From Caulobacter sp. 17J80-11 (GTDB lineage: Bacteria; Pseudomonadota; Alphaproteobacteria; Caulobacterales; Caulobacteraceae): a DNA stretch of 64,000 nucleotides. A model generated the notes under the pieces. It saw nothing but the letters and a program-made list of their open reading frames with translations. It ran no database searches and had not been told where the DNA came from. Both the position numbers and the translations under genes were made by a program. Below, in pieces: positions 51,357 to 61,867 of the stretch (the stretch's first letter is position 1; each line of letters begins with the position of its first letter). Location: NCBI RefSeq assembly GCF_014349105.1, contig NZ_JACSJI010000015.1:33997-97996 (forward strand). The letters are read 5' to 3'.

Positions 51357-52378
51357 GCGGCCTGGAGCTCGCCGCAGACGAAGGCGGTCTCGCCGGCGTT
51401 CAGCAGGGCGGCCAGCACCGGCTCGACGTTCTCCGCCGCCACGATCAGCACGAAGCCGACGCCGCAGTTGAAGGTGCGGCGCATCTCGTGCTCGCTGACG
51501 TTCCCGGTTTCTTGCAGCCACTGGAACAGCGGCGGCAGCTCCCAGGCCGACCAGTCGAACTTCGGCTCGAGGCCCTCGGCGATGGCGCGGGGCGGGTTTT
51601 CGATCAGGCCGCCGCCGGTGATGTGGGCGCCGCCCTTGACCAGGCCGCCCTTCATCAGGGGCAGCAGGCTCTTCACGTAGATGCGGGTCGGCTCCATCAG
51701 CGCCTGGGCCAGGGTGCGGTCCTTGGCGAAGGGGGCGTCGGCGCCCCAGCCCAGGCCCGAGCGCTCGACGATCTTGCGGATCAGCGAATAGCCGTTGGAG
51801 TGCGGACCGGACGAACCCAGCGCGATCAGCACGTCGCCAGGCTTCTGCTGGTCGAGCACCGGCAGCACCGCGCCGCGATTAACCGCGCCGACCGAGAAGC
51901 CGGCCAGGTCGTAGTCGCCGTCGCCGTACATGCCCGGCATTTCGGCGGTCTCGCCGCCGACGAGCGCGCAGCCGGCCTGGCGGCAGCCTTCGGCGATGCC
52001 CGCGACCACCCGCTTGGCCACGTCGACCGTCAGCTTGCCGGTGGCGTAGTAGTCCAGGAACATCAGCGGCTCGGCGCCCTGGGCCAGCAGGTCGTTGACG
52101 CACATGGCCACCAGGTCGACGCCGACGGTGTCGTGACGGCCGGTCTCGATGGCGATCTTCAGCTTGGTGCCGACGCCGTCCGTGGTGGTGACCAGCAGCG
52201 GATCGTCGTAGCCGGCCGCCTTCAGGTCGAACAGCGCGCCGAAACCGCCCAGCGAGGGCTCGGCGCCCGGACGGCGCGTCGACTTGGCCAGCGGCTTGAT
52301 GGCGTCCACGAGCCGCTCGCCCGCATCGATGTCGACGCCGGCGTCCGCGTAGGTGAGGCCGTTGGGGCGGTCGGTCAT
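51353..52378 (-). CDS. purM: Phosphoribosylformylglycinamidine cyclo-ligase
   Basis: A 341-residue AIR synthetase (fifth step). [29 protein letters not shown] and [11 protein letters not shown] are family signatures. The ATG of MTDRPNGL is used; upstream open codons are not conserved. purM-purN is a standard operon, divergent from rnd. Confidence 0.97.
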   Translation of the reverse strand: MTDRPNGLTYADAGVDIDAGERLVDAIKPLAKSTRRPGAEPSLGGFGALFDLKAAGYDDPLLVTTTDGVGTKLKIAIETGRHDTVGVDLVAMCVNDLLAQGAEPLMFLDYYATGKLTVDVAKRVVAGIAEGCRQAGCALVGGETAEMPGMYGDGDYDLAGFSVGAVNRGAVLPVLDQQKPGDVLIALGSSGPHSNGYSLIRKIVERSGLGWGADAPFAKDRTLAQALMEPTRIYVKSLLPLMKGGLVKGGAHITGGGLIENPPRAIAEGLEPKFDWSAWELPPLFQWLQETGNVSEHEMRRTFNCGVGFVLIVAAENVEPVLAALLNAGETAFVCGELQAA

Positions 52379-52712
52379 GACGAAAACCTCGAATTCAGGC
52401 GCGCACTTGCGCAAGCGCGCGCGACGCGCGGCTATAACGACTTCATGCACCTGCTGACAACCAACGAGGCGGCTGTCGGGCGGCTTTTGGCGTCGCAGTT
52501 CGGCGGCGGTCCAGGCCCGGAAGGCGACGCCGGGACGCGGCGGCTTGCGGAGACCTGTTGTGATTGGAGGGCGATAGCGGCATTACCGGGGGTAACGTCC
52601 GATGCGCTCCGCTTTACGTCCTGATCTTCGCTCAGCCGACAGCTCGGGACTTAACGGCGGGCGGACGGACCTTCGATATTCCAAGGCTTTGCCGAGGCCA
52701 TAAGCACCTCCT
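52379..52712. other. Divergent intergenic region between purM and rnd
   Basis: A 334-bp spacer. It contains a CTTGCGCAAG palindrome (52406-52415) and a GCTATAAC -10-like box at 52431-52438 on the plus strand, but no well-spaced -35. A possible short reading frame begins just after (listed separately). The rest, 52625-52712, shows nothing I can name. Confidence 0.5.
52445..52624 (+). CDS. Possible 59-residue leaderless small protein
   Basis: Open frame starting [20 protein letters not shown] and ending ALRFTS, with no ribosome binding site. The ATG lies 7 bp after GCTATAAC, where transcription would begin, so a leaderless mRNA is possible. Its Cys-Cys pair and mixed composition are not family-like. 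It could equally be the 5' leader of rnd. Confidence 0.25.
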   Translation: MHLLTTNEAAVGRLLASQFGGGPGPEGDAGTRRLAETCCDWRAIAALPGVTSDALRFTS

Positions 52713-53864
52713 ATGACGCCCATCACGAGTAACGAGGCGCTGGTCGAATTTTGCGCCCGCCTGTCTCAGTCGCCGTTCGTCGCCGTGGACACCGAGTTCA
52801 TGCGCGAAACCACCTTCTGGCCCAAGCTGTGCCTGATCCAGGCGGCCACGCCGGACGAGGCGGGGGTGATCGATCCCCTGGCCGAAGGCCTGGACCTGAA
52901 GCCGTTCCTGGATCTTCTGGCGAATCCGAAGATCGAGAAGGTGTTCCACGCCGCCCGCCAGGACGTGGAGATCTTCTCGAACCTGGGCGTGATTCCCCAG
53001 CCGATGTTCGACACCCAGGTGGCCGGCATGGCCGCCGGGTTCGGCGATCAGGTCGCCTATGATTCGCTGGTGCGGCAGATGCTGCGGGTCGAGATCGACA
53101 AGGCCAGCCGCTTCACCGACTGGAGCCGCCGGCCGCTGTCGCAGGCCCAGCACGACTACGCCCTGGCCGACGTGACCCACCTGGCCAAGCTCTATCCGAA
53201 GCTGCGCGCGCGGCTGGAAAGCGAGGGCCGCCTGGCCTGGGTGGCCGAGGAGATGAAGGCGCTGATCGATCCGGCGCTTTACGAAACCGATCCCGAAATC
53301 GCCTGGAAGCGTCTGAAACCCAAGCGCTTTTCGGCCAAGTACCTGGCCGCGTTCAAGGCCGCGGCGGTGTGGCGCGAACGGACCGCCCAGGAGCGCGACC
53401 AGCCGCGCGGGCGCATTCTGAAGGACGAGGCGATCGACGAGATCGCCACCCAGCTGCCGCTGGATCCGGACGCCTTCAACCGCCTGCGCGCCGTGCCCAA
53501 GGGCTTCGGCAGCTCGCGGCTGGGGACCGACCTGATCATCACCCTCAAGCAGGCCCTGCAGGACCCGGAGGCCAACGCGCCGGAAGTCGAGCGCGAGCCG
53601 CGCCGCGACCCGGCCCCCGGCGCCGTGGTCGAGCTGCTGAAGGTGCTGCTGAAGGCCAAGTCCGAGGACGCCGGCGTGGCGCCGAAGCTGATCGCCACCG
53701 TCGCCGACCTGGAGCGCATCGCGGTGGACGACAAGGCCGACGTGGACGCCCTGAACGGCTGGCGCCGCAAGGTGTTCGGCGAAGACGCCCTGAAGCTGAA
53801 GCGCGGCGAGCTGGCCTTGGTGCTGAACGGCGCCAAGGTCGAGGTGGTCGAACTGGAGAGCTGA
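52713..53864 (+). CDS. rnd: Ribonuclease D
   Basis: A 383-residue 3'-5' exoribonuclease of tRNA maturation. DEDD motifs: VAVDTEFMRE (D26, E28), FHAARQDVEIF and YALADVTHL. An HRDC domain lies at about 205-285, and a C-terminal helical region follows. Its stop codon is the loop of a perfect hairpin. Divergent from purM. Confidence 0.95.
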   Translation: MTPITSNEALVEFCARLSQSPFVAVDTEFMRETTFWPKLCLIQAATPDEAGVIDPLAEGLDLKPFLDLLANPKIEKVFHAARQDVEIFSNLGVIPQPMFDTQVAGMAAGFGDQVAYDSLVRQMLRVEIDKASRFTDWSRRPLSQAQHDYALADVTHLAKLYPKLRARLESEGRLAWVAEEMKALIDPALYETDPEIAWKRLKPKRFSAKYLAAFKAAAVWRERTAQERDQPRGRILKDEAIDEIATQLPLDPDAFNRLRAVPKGFGSSRLGTDLIITLKQALQDPEANAPEVEREPRRDPAPGAVVELLKVLLKAKSEDAGVAPKLIATVADLERIAVDDKADVDALNGWRRKVFGEDALKLKRGELALVLNGAKVEVVELES

Positions 53865-53873
53865 GCTCTCCAG
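53853..53873. terminator. Hairpin at the convergent rnd/ppx ends
   Basis: Nine-base-pair perfect inverted repeat CTGGAGAGC / GCTCTCCAG whose three-base loop is exactly the rnd stop codon TGA. It ends 7 bp before the ppx stop codon. No T run follows. Confidence 0.55.
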
Positions 53874-53879
53874 TCCTGA

Positions 53880-55379
53880 TCAGGCCGGGCGCATCACCAG
53901 CTCGACGCCCAGCGCCGTGGCCAGGGCCTGGGCGCGCTTGGCGGTCTGTTCGCCCAGCAGCATGTCGGCCGAATCGGCCCGCGCGGTCAGGCACAGCCGG
54001 CCGTCGCTCTGCAGCGATACCGCGGAGCGGGTCAGCAGGGCGGGACTGCGGGCCGACAGGTCGCAGCCGAGGCGCAGGGCCAGGCCCAGGGCGCGAGCCC
54101 GGTCGACGCGTTCGTCGTAGAGCAGCCGGTTGATCGCATCCTGCTCGGGCGTCGCGCCGGAGCCGCCGTAGCGGGCGAACACGGCCGCCGCCAGGAAGGC
54201 GCGTTCCGGGTGGCTCTGGCCGCCCACCGGCGCGCGCAGCACCTGGGTGAAGGCCAGGTCGGCGCGATGATCGGGGTGCAGGCGTGCGCCGATGTCGGCC
54301 AGCCGGGCGGCCGATTCGACCACGATGCGGTCGCGCCCGTCGCCGAACACCGGCTCCAGGTCGTCGAACAGCGGATGCAGCCAGGCCGCGAGCGCCTGGC
54401 CGAGGCCTTCCGAGGCCCCCTGACGGGCGCCGATGGCGAAACAGCCCTCGACCAGCGGATCCAGCCGGCGCACTTCCGGCGGCATGGCCTCGAACAGCAT
54501 GCCCTCGCGCACGCCGTAGGCGGAGAACACCACCCGCTCGAAGCCCAGCCGGTCGACCAGGGCGTCCAGCACGACGGCGGAGTAGGGCAGGGTGTCGACC
54601 CGCTTTTTCGCAACGCCGGGAATGCGTTCCAGAGAGTTCTTCGATTGCTTTGCGATCAGCCGGGCGAGCGCCGAGGCGTCGCGGGCGGGGATCTCGTACT
54701 GGTGGACGATCTGCAGCGGATAGTCGGTCATCCGCATGTGGATCAGGGCCAGGTTACGCCAGGCCCCGCCCACGGCGTGGAAGGTGCGGCCCTTGAAGTC
54801 GGCGTTGGCGCCCTTCAGGCGCTCGACCGCGGCGCGGCGGACGACGTCGGCGTCGAAGCCCTTCGGCGCGCCCAGCGCGAACGGCCCGAGCGGCAGGGTG
54901 ATGCCGGCCGACAGATCGCCGTGGTCGACCCGCGTCAGCTCCAGGCTGGAGCCGCCCAGGTCGCCGACCACGCCCTCGGCCTCGGCCGAGCCGGCGATCA
55001 CGCCCAGCGCCGCGTAGCGGGCCTCCTCGGGGCCGCTGAGCACGCGGATGTCCAGGCCGATCTCGCGGCGCACCCGCTCGATGAACTCGGGACCGTCCTC
55101 CGCGTCGCGCACGGCGGCGGTGGCGGCGGTGTGAATTTCCTCCGGGCGCGAGGCGTCGATCACCGCCTTGAAGCGGCGGAGCGCGGCCATGGCGTCGCGC
55201 ACCCCGTCCGGCGACAGCCGGCCGGTGGCCTCCACGCCGCGCCCGAGTCCGGCCAGGACCTTCTCGTTGAAGACGGTCCAGATCGCCCGGCCCTCAAGCC
55301 GGTAGATCACCAGGCGGACGGAGTTGGACCCGACGTCGACGACGGCGGCGTCGCGCCCGGGCCGATCAGCGTGCGGCAT
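53880..55379 (-). CDS. ppx: Exopolyphosphatase/GppA-type phosphatase
   Basis: A 499-residue ASKHA-fold enzyme that removes terminal phosphate from polyphosphate or pppGpp. [12 protein letters not shown] and [13 protein letters not shown] are the two nucleotide/phosphate loops. The C-terminal half carries an HD-like helical domain. It overlaps ppk by 14 bp, so synthesis and breakdown of polyphosphate are encoded together. Ppx versus GppA cannot be separated by eye. Confidence 0.93.
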   Translation of the reverse strand: MPHADRPGRDAAVVDVGSNSVRLVIYRLEGRAIWTVFNEKVLAGLGRGVEATGRLSPDGVRDAMAALRRFKAVIDASRPEEIHTAATAAVRDAEDGPEFIERVRREIGLDIRVLSGPEEARYAALGVIAGSAEAEGVVGDLGGSSLELTRVDHGDLSAGITLPLGPFALGAPKGFDADVVRRAAVERLKGANADFKGRTFHAVGGAWRNLALIHMRMTDYPLQIVHQYEIPARDASALARLIAKQSKNSLERIPGVAKKRVDTLPYSAVVLDALVDRLGFERVVFSAYGVREGMLFEAMPPEVRRLDPLVEGCFAIGARQGASEGLGQALAAWLHPLFDDLEPVFGDGRDRIVVESAARLADIGARLHPDHRADLAFTQVLRAPVGGQSHPERAFLAAAVFARYGGSGATPEQDAINRLLYDERVDRARALGLALRLGCDLSARSPALLTRSAVSLQSDGRLCLTARADSADMLLGEQTAKRAQALATALGVELVMRPA

Positions 55380-57564
55380 ACTCGATCGCGCCGGGCAGGT
55401 CTTTGACGCTACGGCCGCGGCCGGACAGGCTCGGATTGGTCATGAAGTACTCGTGGGCCGAAAACGGCTTGTCGATACCGCCGACATCGAAGCGGCGATA
55501 GTGCCCGCCGGGTTCCAGATACCAGCTTTGCGCTTCGTCCTTCAGGTTGGCGACCATGATCTGGTCCAGCACCTGCCTGTGAACCGTGGGGTTTTCGACC
55601 GGAACCAGGGCCTCGACGCGGCGGTCGAGGTTGCGCGGCATCCAGTCGGCCGACGAGATGAACACCCGCGCGTCGTCGCTGGGCAGCGGCTTGCCGTTGG
55701 CGAAGCAGACGATTCGGCTGTGCTCCAGGAAGCGGCCGACGATCGACTTCACCCGGATGTTCTCCGACAGGCCGGGGACGCCCGGGCGCAGGCAGCAGAT
55801 GCCGCGCACCACCAGCTCGATGCGCACCCCCGCCTGGCTGGCGCGGTAGAGCGCGTCGATCACCTCCGGGTGGACCAGGGCGTTCAGCTTGGCCCAGATG
55901 GCCGCCGGCTTGCCGGCCCGGGCGTTCTTCACCTCCTGCTCGATCAGCTCGATCAGGCGGTCTTTCAGGCCCAGCGGCGAGACGACCAGTTTCTCCATCG
56001 TCTCGGGCCGGGCGTAGCCGGTGATGTAGTTGAACACCCGCACCGAATCCCGGGCCAGGGCCGGGTCGGTCGTGAACAGCGACAGGTCGGTGTAAATCTT
56101 GGCGGTCACCGGGTGGTAGTTGCCGGTGCCGAAGTGGCAGTAGGTGCGCAGAGCCTCGCCCTCGCGGCGCACCACCACCGACAGCTTGGCGTGGGTCTTG
56201 TACTCCACGAAGCCGAACACGACGTGCACGCCGGCCCGCTCCATCGCGCGCGCCCAGCGCAGGTTGGCCTCCTCGTCGAAGCGCGCCTTGATCTCCACCA
56301 GGGCCGTGACGTTCTTGCCGTTCTCGGCCGCCTCGATCAGGGCCGCCACGATCGGGCTGTCCTTCGAGGTCCGGTAGAGCGTCTGCTTGATGGCGATGAC
56401 GTTCGGGTCGCGGGCGGCCTGGCGCAGGAACTGGACCACCACGTCGAAGCTCTCGAACGGGTGGTGGACCAGGATGTCCTTCTCGCGCACCGCCGCGAAG
56501 CAGTCGCCGCCGTGGTCGCGGATGCGCTCGGGGAAGCGCGGGTCGAACTGCGGGAATTTCAGGTCCGGCCGGTCGGCGGGGATCAGCTGGTTGACGTGGG
56601 CCAGGCCGATCACGCCGTCGATCAGGAGGATGTCCTGCGGCTCCGCGTGCAGGTGCTCGACGATGAAGGCGCGCAGGTCGGCGGGCATGGCCGCCTCGAT
56701 CTCCACCCGCACCACGGAGCCCAGGCGGCGCTGCTTCAGCAGGGCCTCGAACTCGCGCACCAGGTCTTCGGCTTCTTCCTCCAGCTCGATGTCGCTGTCG
56801 CGGATGACCCGGAACACCCCCTTGGCCTCCACCGTGCAGCCGGGGAAGAGGTGGTCGATGAACAGCACCAGCAGGTTCTCGAGCGAGACGTAGCGCCGGT
56901 GCGCCTTGCCGACCTTCCGGGCGCCGTTGGGCAGCTCCCAGAACCGGTGCACCTGCTGGGGCACGGGCACCAGGGCGTAGAGCGGCTTGCCGTCCTTGCG
57001 GCGCAGCTTCAGCGCCAGCGAGAAGCCCAGGTTCGGGATGAACGGGAAGGGATGGGCCGGGTCGATCGCCAACGGCGTCAGCACCGGGAACAGCTGGTTG
57101 AGGAATTCCGGCTCCAGCTTGGCCAGCTCGGCCTTGGTCACCTTGTCCGGGTGGACGACCTCCAGCCCCTCCTTGCCCAGCAGGTCGCGCAGCAGCCGCC
57201 ACTGGCGCTGCTGGCGGGCCATCAGGGCGCCGGCCGCGTCATTGACCTTGTCGAGGATCTCGCCGGGGGTCAGGCCGTCCTGACTGACCACCCGCACCCG
57301 CTCGCGCACCTGGCCCTTCAGGCCGGCGACGCGGACCATGTAGAACTCGTCGAGGTTGTTGGCCGAGATCGACAGGAAGCGCAGCCGCTCCAGCAGGGGG
57401 TGGCGCTCGTTCTCGGCCTCTTCGATCACCCGCTGATTGAAGGCCAGCCACGACAGTTCGCGGTTGAAGAAGCGCTCCGGCGACGCCAGCAGCGCCTCGT
57501 CCAGCCGCGACTTGGGCGCGTGGGAGGAGGGAACCTCGGCGTCGGCGATCGCAACGTCGGTCAT
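55366..57564 (-). CDS. ppk: Polyphosphate kinase 1
   Basis: A 732-residue enzyme polymerising ATP gamma-phosphate into polyphosphate. N-terminal [20 protein letters not shown], the phospholipase D-like catalytic part with [19 protein letters not shown], and [16 protein letters not shown] are typical. Start at [10 protein letters not shown]. Upstream, hdaA ends 74 bp away on the same strand, so hdaA-ppk-ppx is probably one transcript. Confidence 0.97.
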   Translation of the reverse strand: MTDVAIADAEVPSSHAPKSRLDEALLASPERFFNRELSWLAFNQRVIEEAENERHPLLERLRFLSISANNLDEFYMVRVAGLKGQVRERVRVVSQDGLTPGEILDKVNDAAGALMARQQRQWRLLRDLLGKEGLEVVHPDKVTKAELAKLEPEFLNQLFPVLTPLAIDPAHPFPFIPNLGFSLALKLRRKDGKPLYALVPVPQQVHRFWELPNGARKVGKAHRRYVSLENLLVLFIDHLFPGCTVEAKGVFRVIRDSDIELEEEAEDLVREFEALLKQRRLGSVVRVEIEAAMPADLRAFIVEHLHAEPQDILLIDGVIGLAHVNQLIPADRPDLKFPQFDPRFPERIRDHGGDCFAAVREKDILVHHPFESFDVVVQFLRQAARDPNVIAIKQTLYRTSKDSPIVAALIEAAENGKNVTALVEIKARFDEEANLRWARAMERAGVHVVFGFVEYKTHAKLSVVVRREGEALRTYCHFGTGNYHPVTAKIYTDLSLFTTDPALARDSVRVFNYITGYARPETMEKLVVSPLGLKDRLIELIEQEVKNARAGKPAAIWAKLNALVHPEVIDALYRASQAGVRIELVVRGICCLRPGVPGLSENIRVKSIVGRFLEHSRIVCFANGKPLPSDDARVFISSADWMPRNLDRRVEALVPVENPTVHRQVLDQIMVANLKDEAQSWYLEPGGHYRRFDVGGIDKPFSAHEYFMTNPSLSGRGRSVKDLPGAIEYAAR

Positions 57565-57638
57565 CGGCAGGCCTTGGAAAACGAAGCGCGCGAGTGTGCG
57601 CGCCGCATTTGTATCAGGGCAAGTCGGTCAAGCGTGTG

Positions 57639-58313
57639 TCAGTCGAAAAGATCCGGCTCGGCGTCGAGGATTTCGCGCGCCAGGGCGCGGGTGACCGGGC
57701 GCAGCTCCGGTCCGGCCGCCTCCTCCAGCTGGGCGACCACCTCGCGGGCCTTCGGCACGGCCCGCTCGATGCGGCGAACCAGATAGGCCAGCAGATCCTC
57801 CGAGGGGCGGATGCTGCTCTGCTCGAAGAAGCGCAGCAGCACGCCGCGCAGCACCGCGTCGTCCGGCCCGCCCAGCTCCACGACGCGGAGCGCATTCAGC
57901 CGCGAGCGCAGGTCGGGCAGGGCGCAGTCCCAGGCGGCCGGGGCGCGGCGCGCGGTCAGCAGCAGGCCGCCGCCCGGCAGGGCCGCCAGGTTGATCAGGT
58001 GGAACAGGGTCTCGTCGTCGAGGCCCTCGGCGTCGTCGACCAGCACCGGCCGGCCTTCCAGCCCCGCCAGGTCGACCTGGCCGGCGTCCTGGGGGCGCAG
58101 CACGGCCGCGCCGGTCCGTTCGGCCCAGTCGCGCGCCAGGTGGGTCTTGCCCGCGCCCTCAGGCCCGACCAGCGCCAGCGCGCCGCCCAGCCAGTCCGGC
58201 CAGGCGTCGAGCGCGCGGACGGCCGCCTCGTTGGTCGGCGAGACCACGAAGTCTTCGCGCCGGAAGGAGGCCGGGCGCTTAAGTTTCAGGCTGAGTTGGA
58301 CGCCTTCGTTCAC
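57639..58313 (-). CDS. hdaA: DnaA-inactivating regulator HdaA
   Basis: A 224-residue DnaA-like AAA+ protein without the DNA-binding domain. The beta-clamp motif QLSLKL is at residues 6-11, Walker A GPEGAGKTH at 50-58 and Walker B VLVDDAEG near 94. In Caulobacter, HdaA bound to the clamp promotes DnaA-ATP hydrolysis and prevents over-initiation. GTG start. Length and clamp motif separate it from DnaA itself. Confidence 0.92.
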   Translation of the reverse strand: MNEGVQLSLKLKRPASFRREDFVVSPTNEAAVRALDAWPDWLGGALALVGPEGAGKTHLARDWAERTGAAVLRPQDAGQVDLAGLEGRPVLVDDAEGLDDETLFHLINLAALPGGGLLLTARRAPAAWDCALPDLRSRLNALRVVELGGPDDAVLRGVLLRFFEQSSIRPSEDLLAYLVRRIERAVPKAREVVAQLEEAAGPELRPVTRALAREILDAEPDLFD

Positions 58314-58521
58314 GACCCGTCTTTACCAAGTCGCGGCGCAGGCCGCGACGCGGCGCGGGGCGTCCGGGGCGCAAAGCGCGTGGATATCTGGCGCTCAGCT
58401 GTGGAGAGCCGGAACAGCGAGCTTCGCCTTGAAGTTGCCCGTCCTCTCCCGCGAACCTTGACAAGGTAGGCCCTGCATGCGCCCTTCCGCGCTTCCTTTT
58501 TTGTTCGCTCCCCCGACGATC

Positions 58522-60306
58522 ATGCACGCCTATCGCTCGCACACCTGTGGCGCGCTGCGCCTTGAACACGCCGGCCAGACCGTCCGTCTGTCGGGTTGGA
58601 TCCACCGCAAGCGCGACCACGGCGGTCTGCTGTTCGTGGACCTGCGCGACCACTACGGCCTGACCCAGCTGGTGCTGCACCCGGGCACGCCGGGCTTCGA
58701 CGTGGTCGACAAGCTGCGCGCCGAGAGCGTTATCCGCATCGACGGCGAAGTGGTCGCCCGCACGCCGGAGACCGTGAACCCCAACCTGCCGACCGGCCAG
58801 ATCGAGGTTCGCGTCAAGACGGCCGAGATCCTGGGCGAGGCGCAGGAGCTGCCGCTGCCGGTCTTCGGCGAGCCGGACTATCCGGAAGACCTGCGTCTGA
58901 AGTACCGCTTCCTGGACCTGCGCCGGGAGACCCTGCACCGGAACATCATCCTGCGCTCGGCCGTGATCTCCTCGATCCGCCGGCGGATGACCGACCAGGG
59001 CTTCATGGAATTCCAGACGCCGATCCTGACGGCCTCGTCGCCGGAAGGCGCGCGCGACTTCCTGGTGCCCTCGCGCCTGCATCCGGGCAAGTTCTACGCC
59101 CTTCCGCAGGCCCCCCAGCAGTTCAAGCAGCTGCTCATGGTCTCGGGCTTCGACCGCTACTTCCAGATCGCGCCGTGCTTCCGTGACGAGGACGCGCGCG
59201 CCGACCGTTCGCCGGGCGAGTTCTACCAGCTCGACGTGGAGATGAGCTTCGTCACCCAGGAAGACGTTTTCGCGGCCATCGAGCCCGTCATGTACGGCGT
59301 GTTCGAGGAATTCGCGGCCGGCCGTCCGGTGACGAACTATCCGTTCCCGCGCATCGCCTACCGCGACGCCATCCAGCAGTTCGGCTCCGACAAGCCGGAC
59401 CTGCGCAACCCGATCCGCATGCAGGACGTGTCCGAACACTTCCGCGGCGGCGGCTTCGGCGTCTTCGCCTCGATCCTGGACGCCTCGCCCAAGCACAAGG
59501 TGTGGGCGATTCCCGCCCCGACCGGCGGCAACCGCGCCTTCTGCGACCGCATGAACAGCTGGGCGCAGGGCGAGGGCCAGAAGGGGCTCGGCTACATCTT
59601 CTGGCGCGAGGGCGAGGAAGGCGGCGCCGGTCCGATCGCCAAGAACATCGGCCCGGAACGCACCACCGCGATTCGCGAGCAGCTGGGCCTGAACGTCGGC
59701 GACGCCGTGTTCTTCGCCGCCGGCGACCCGGACCAGTTCCACAAGTTCGCCGGTTCGGCCCGCACCAAGATCGGCGTCGACCTGGGGCTGACCAAGGAAG
59801 GCAGCTTCGAGTTCTGCTGGGTGGTCGACTACCCGATGTTCGAGTGGAACGAGGACGAGAAGCGCGTCGACTTCTCGCACAACCCGTTCTCCATGCCCCA
59901 GGGCGAGCTCGAGGCGCTGGAGACCAAGGACCCGCTGGACGTGCTGGCCTACCAGTACGACATCGTCTGCAACGGCGTCGAACTGTGCTCGGGCGCGATC
60001 CGGAACCACCGTCCGGAGATCATGCTCAAGGCCTTCGGCATCGCCGGCTACGGTCCGGAAGTGGTCGAGGAGAAGTTCGGCGGCATGCTGAACGCCTTCC
60101 GCTACGGCGCGCCGCCGCACGGCGGTCTGGCCCCGGGCATCGACCGCATCGTCATGCTGCTGGCCGGCGCCGAGAACATCCGTGAAGTCATCGCCTTCCC
60201 GCTGAACCAGCAGGGCATGGACCTGATGATGAACGCGCCCTCGGAGGTGACGGAGAAGCAGCTGAAGGAGCTGCACATCCGAATCGTCCCGCCGGTGAAG
60301 GTGTAA
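58522..60306 (+). CDS. aspS: Aspartyl-tRNA synthetase
   Basis: A 594-residue class II synthetase: N-terminal OB anticodon-binding domain ([20 protein letters not shown]), motif 2 [19 protein letters not shown], the bacterial GAD insertion domain and motif 3 [12 protein letters not shown]. Start at [10 protein letters not shown]; 15 open codons before it are not conserved. A TTGACA box at 58459-58464 is a possible -35. Discriminating versus non-discriminating type is not resolved. Confidence 0.97.
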   Translation: MHAYRSHTCGALRLEHAGQTVRLSGWIHRKRDHGGLLFVDLRDHYGLTQLVLHPGTPGFDVVDKLRAESVIRIDGEVVARTPETVNPNLPTGQIEVRVKTAEILGEAQELPLPVFGEPDYPEDLRLKYRFLDLRRETLHRNIILRSAVISSIRRRMTDQGFMEFQTPILTASSPEGARDFLVPSRLHPGKFYALPQAPQQFKQLLMVSGFDRYFQIAPCFRDEDARADRSPGEFYQLDVEMSFVTQEDVFAAIEPVMYGVFEEFAAGRPVTNYPFPRIAYRDAIQQFGSDKPDLRNPIRMQDVSEHFRGGGFGVFASILDASPKHKVWAIPAPTGGNRAFCDRMNSWAQGEGQKGLGYIFWREGEEGGAGPIAKNIGPERTTAIREQLGLNVGDAVFFAAGDPDQFHKFAGSARTKIGVDLGLTKEGSFEFCWVVDYPMFEWNEDEKRVDFSHNPFSMPQGELEALETKDPLDVLAYQYDIVCNGVELCSGAIRNHRPEIMLKAFGIAGYGPEVVEEKFGGMLNAFRYGAPPHGGLAPGIDRIVMLLAGAENIREVIAFPLNQQGMDLMMNAPSEVTEKQLKELHIRIVPPVKV

Positions 60307-60330
60307 GCCGGCGCGAGCGCTGGATAAGCA

Positions 60331-60362
60331 AAAGCCCCGCTCTTTCGAGCGGGGCTTTTTTG
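60331..60362. terminator. Bidirectional terminator after aspS
   Basis: AAAGCCCCGCTC TTTC GAGCGGGGCTTTTTT: nine-base-pair stem flanked by A run on one side and T run on the other, so it can stop both aspS and the convergent pentapeptide gene. Confidence 0.93.
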
Positions 60363-60375
60363 ATTGTGCGTCTGA

Positions 60376-61254
60376 TCAGTCGCGCGGCGGAGCCGGCGGG
60401 ATCGGCGGCGCCGGCGCCTTCGGCGCCCTGGGCGCCTCGCGGCGGATCAGCATCACCTTGCTGCATTCGTGCGCCACCAGGCCCTTGGGCAGGATGGTGG
60501 TGCGGTCGGAGCAGGCGTCGTCGATCTGGTCCTGGGTCAGGCCGCGGGCATCCGACAGGTCGGTCCAGCGCAGGTCTGCGCCATCCAGGCTGGCGCCGCG
60601 GAAGTCGGCGCCGCCGAACGCCGCCTTGCGGAACCGCGCGCCTTCCAGCGAGGCGCCGCGGAAGGAGGCGCGCTCGAACACGCCGGCGGTCAGGTCGGCG
60701 TTGTTCATCTCCGCGCCCGAGAAGTCGGCGCGGCTGGCGTCGGCCTTGGTGAACTGGGCGTGGATCAGTTCGCTGCTGGAGAAGTTGGCGTGGTTCAGGT
60801 TGGCGCGCACGAAGTTGGCGGCGACCAGCTCGGCCCCGGTCAGGCGCGCGCCCGACAGGTCGGCGTTGTTGAACACCACGGCCGGAGCCTCGACGCCGTC
60901 CAGCTTGGCGCCGGTCAGGTTGGCGCCGGTGAACACCGTGCCGACCATTTCCGAGCCGGTCAGATTGGCCCGCGAGAAGTCGGCGTCGGAGAAGTTGACG
61001 CCCATCAGGGTCGCGCCGCGCAGGTCGGCGCCGACCAGGGTGGCGCCTTCGAAGTCGGCGCCGGTGAAGGTCGCGCCGGCCAGCTTGCGCCCCGACAGTT
61101 CGCACTTCGCGCAGGAGCCGCCGAAAGAGACCATCCGGGCGACGTCGCGATCACCGGAGTCGGCGTGAGCCTGGGCCGCTCCCGCGAGCGAAAACGCGAG
61201 CGCGGCGGAGGCGAGGCGGGCAGTGATTTTGAAGCCGGGACCAAGCAGAACCAT
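60376..61254 (-). CDS. Exported pentapeptide-repeat protein, long copy
   Basis: A 292-residue protein with signal peptide (LASAALAFSLAGAAQA|HA), a CxxC start (GSCAKCELSGRKL), then about 30 A(D/N)(L/F)xx pentapeptide repeats (residues about 55-230) forming a right-handed four-sided helix. After the repeats comes GLTQDQIDDACSD ... LPKGL ... EC, then a basic Pro/Ala tail. Pentapeptide proteins may mimic DNA or act as scaffolds; a periplasmic one is unlikely to bind gyrase. The start codon is the ATG that gives the signal peptide. Confidence 0.85.
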   Translation of the reverse strand: MVLLGPGFKITARLASAALAFSLAGAAQAHADSGDRDVARMVSFGGSCAKCELSGRKLAGATFTGADFEGATLVGADLRGATLMGVNFSDADFSRANLTGSEMVGTVFTGANLTGAKLDGVEAPAVVFNNADLSGARLTGAELVAANFVRANLNHANFSSSELIHAQFTKADASRADFSGAEMNNADLTAGVFERASFRGASLEGARFRKAAFGGADFRGASLDGADLRWTDLSDARGLTQDQIDDACSDRTTILPKGLVAHECSKVMLIRREAPRAPKAPAPPIPPAPPRD

Positions 61255-61313
61255 GGGAGCAGAAATGGTCTCTCGGTTCCCGGCACGCCACTTAATTCGT
61301 GGTAATGCGCCTT

Positions 61314-61799
61314 TCAGCGGCACGCGGAAATCCGAAGGCCCGCCGGGAGGCGCGTGCTCTCGTCGCCGCAGGCTGCGACCAACTGCGCGGTCGTCAGTCC
61401 CCGCGCGCCGCTGAGGTCGGCGCCGGAGAAGTTGGTTCCCGTCAGCTTCGCGCCAGTGAAGGTCGAACGGCTCAGATAGGCCCCGACGAAGGAGGCGTTG
61501 GTCAAATCGGCATTCGAGAAGTCGGCGCCGGTCAGCAACGCCCCATAGCCCTCGACGTCGCGCAGGTCCGCGCCGGCCAGCCGCGCGCCGGCCATCACGC
61601 CCAGGCTGAAGTCGGCCTGACGCAGGCGCGCGCCGGCGAAGTTCGGGGCCCGCAGCTCGAGCCCGCCGAGGTCCGCCTGGAACAGATTGCATTTCGGGCA
61701 GGCGGCGCCGGTGCGCGCGCGCTCGATCTGGGCCGCGTTCTGGGCCAGGGCCGGGCCGGCGGCCAGCATCAGGGCGGCGGCGAGCAGCAGCGGTTTCAT
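61314..61799 (-). CDS. Exported pentapeptide-repeat protein, short copy
   Basis: A 161-residue paralogue with signal peptide (MKPLLLAAALMLAAGPALA|Q), GAACPKCNLFQADL, about 15 pentapeptide repeats and the same end block GLTTAQLVAACGD ... LPAGL ... AC. It lies 59 bp upstream of the long copy on the same strand. Four Cys at equivalent places in both proteins suggest two structural disulfides. Confidence 0.85.
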   Translation of the reverse strand: MKPLLLAAALMLAAGPALAQNAAQIERARTGAACPKCNLFQADLGGLELRAPNFAGARLRQADFSLGVMAGARLAGADLRDVEGYGALLTGADFSNADLTNASFVGAYLSRSTFTGAKLTGTNFSGADLSGARGLTTAQLVAACGDESTRLPAGLRISACR

Positions 61800-61867
61800 G
61801 GGCGGTGTCGCTCCGGGACGGTGGCCTCGCGCCTAGCAGGAACGAGGCCAGCGGGGCGTGGCGGGCC

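Noticed and set aside
55324..57786. 820-codon plus-strand frame antisense to ppx/ppk
   Set aside because: Low-complexity shadow composition, while Ppk and Ppx motifs are clear on the minus strand.
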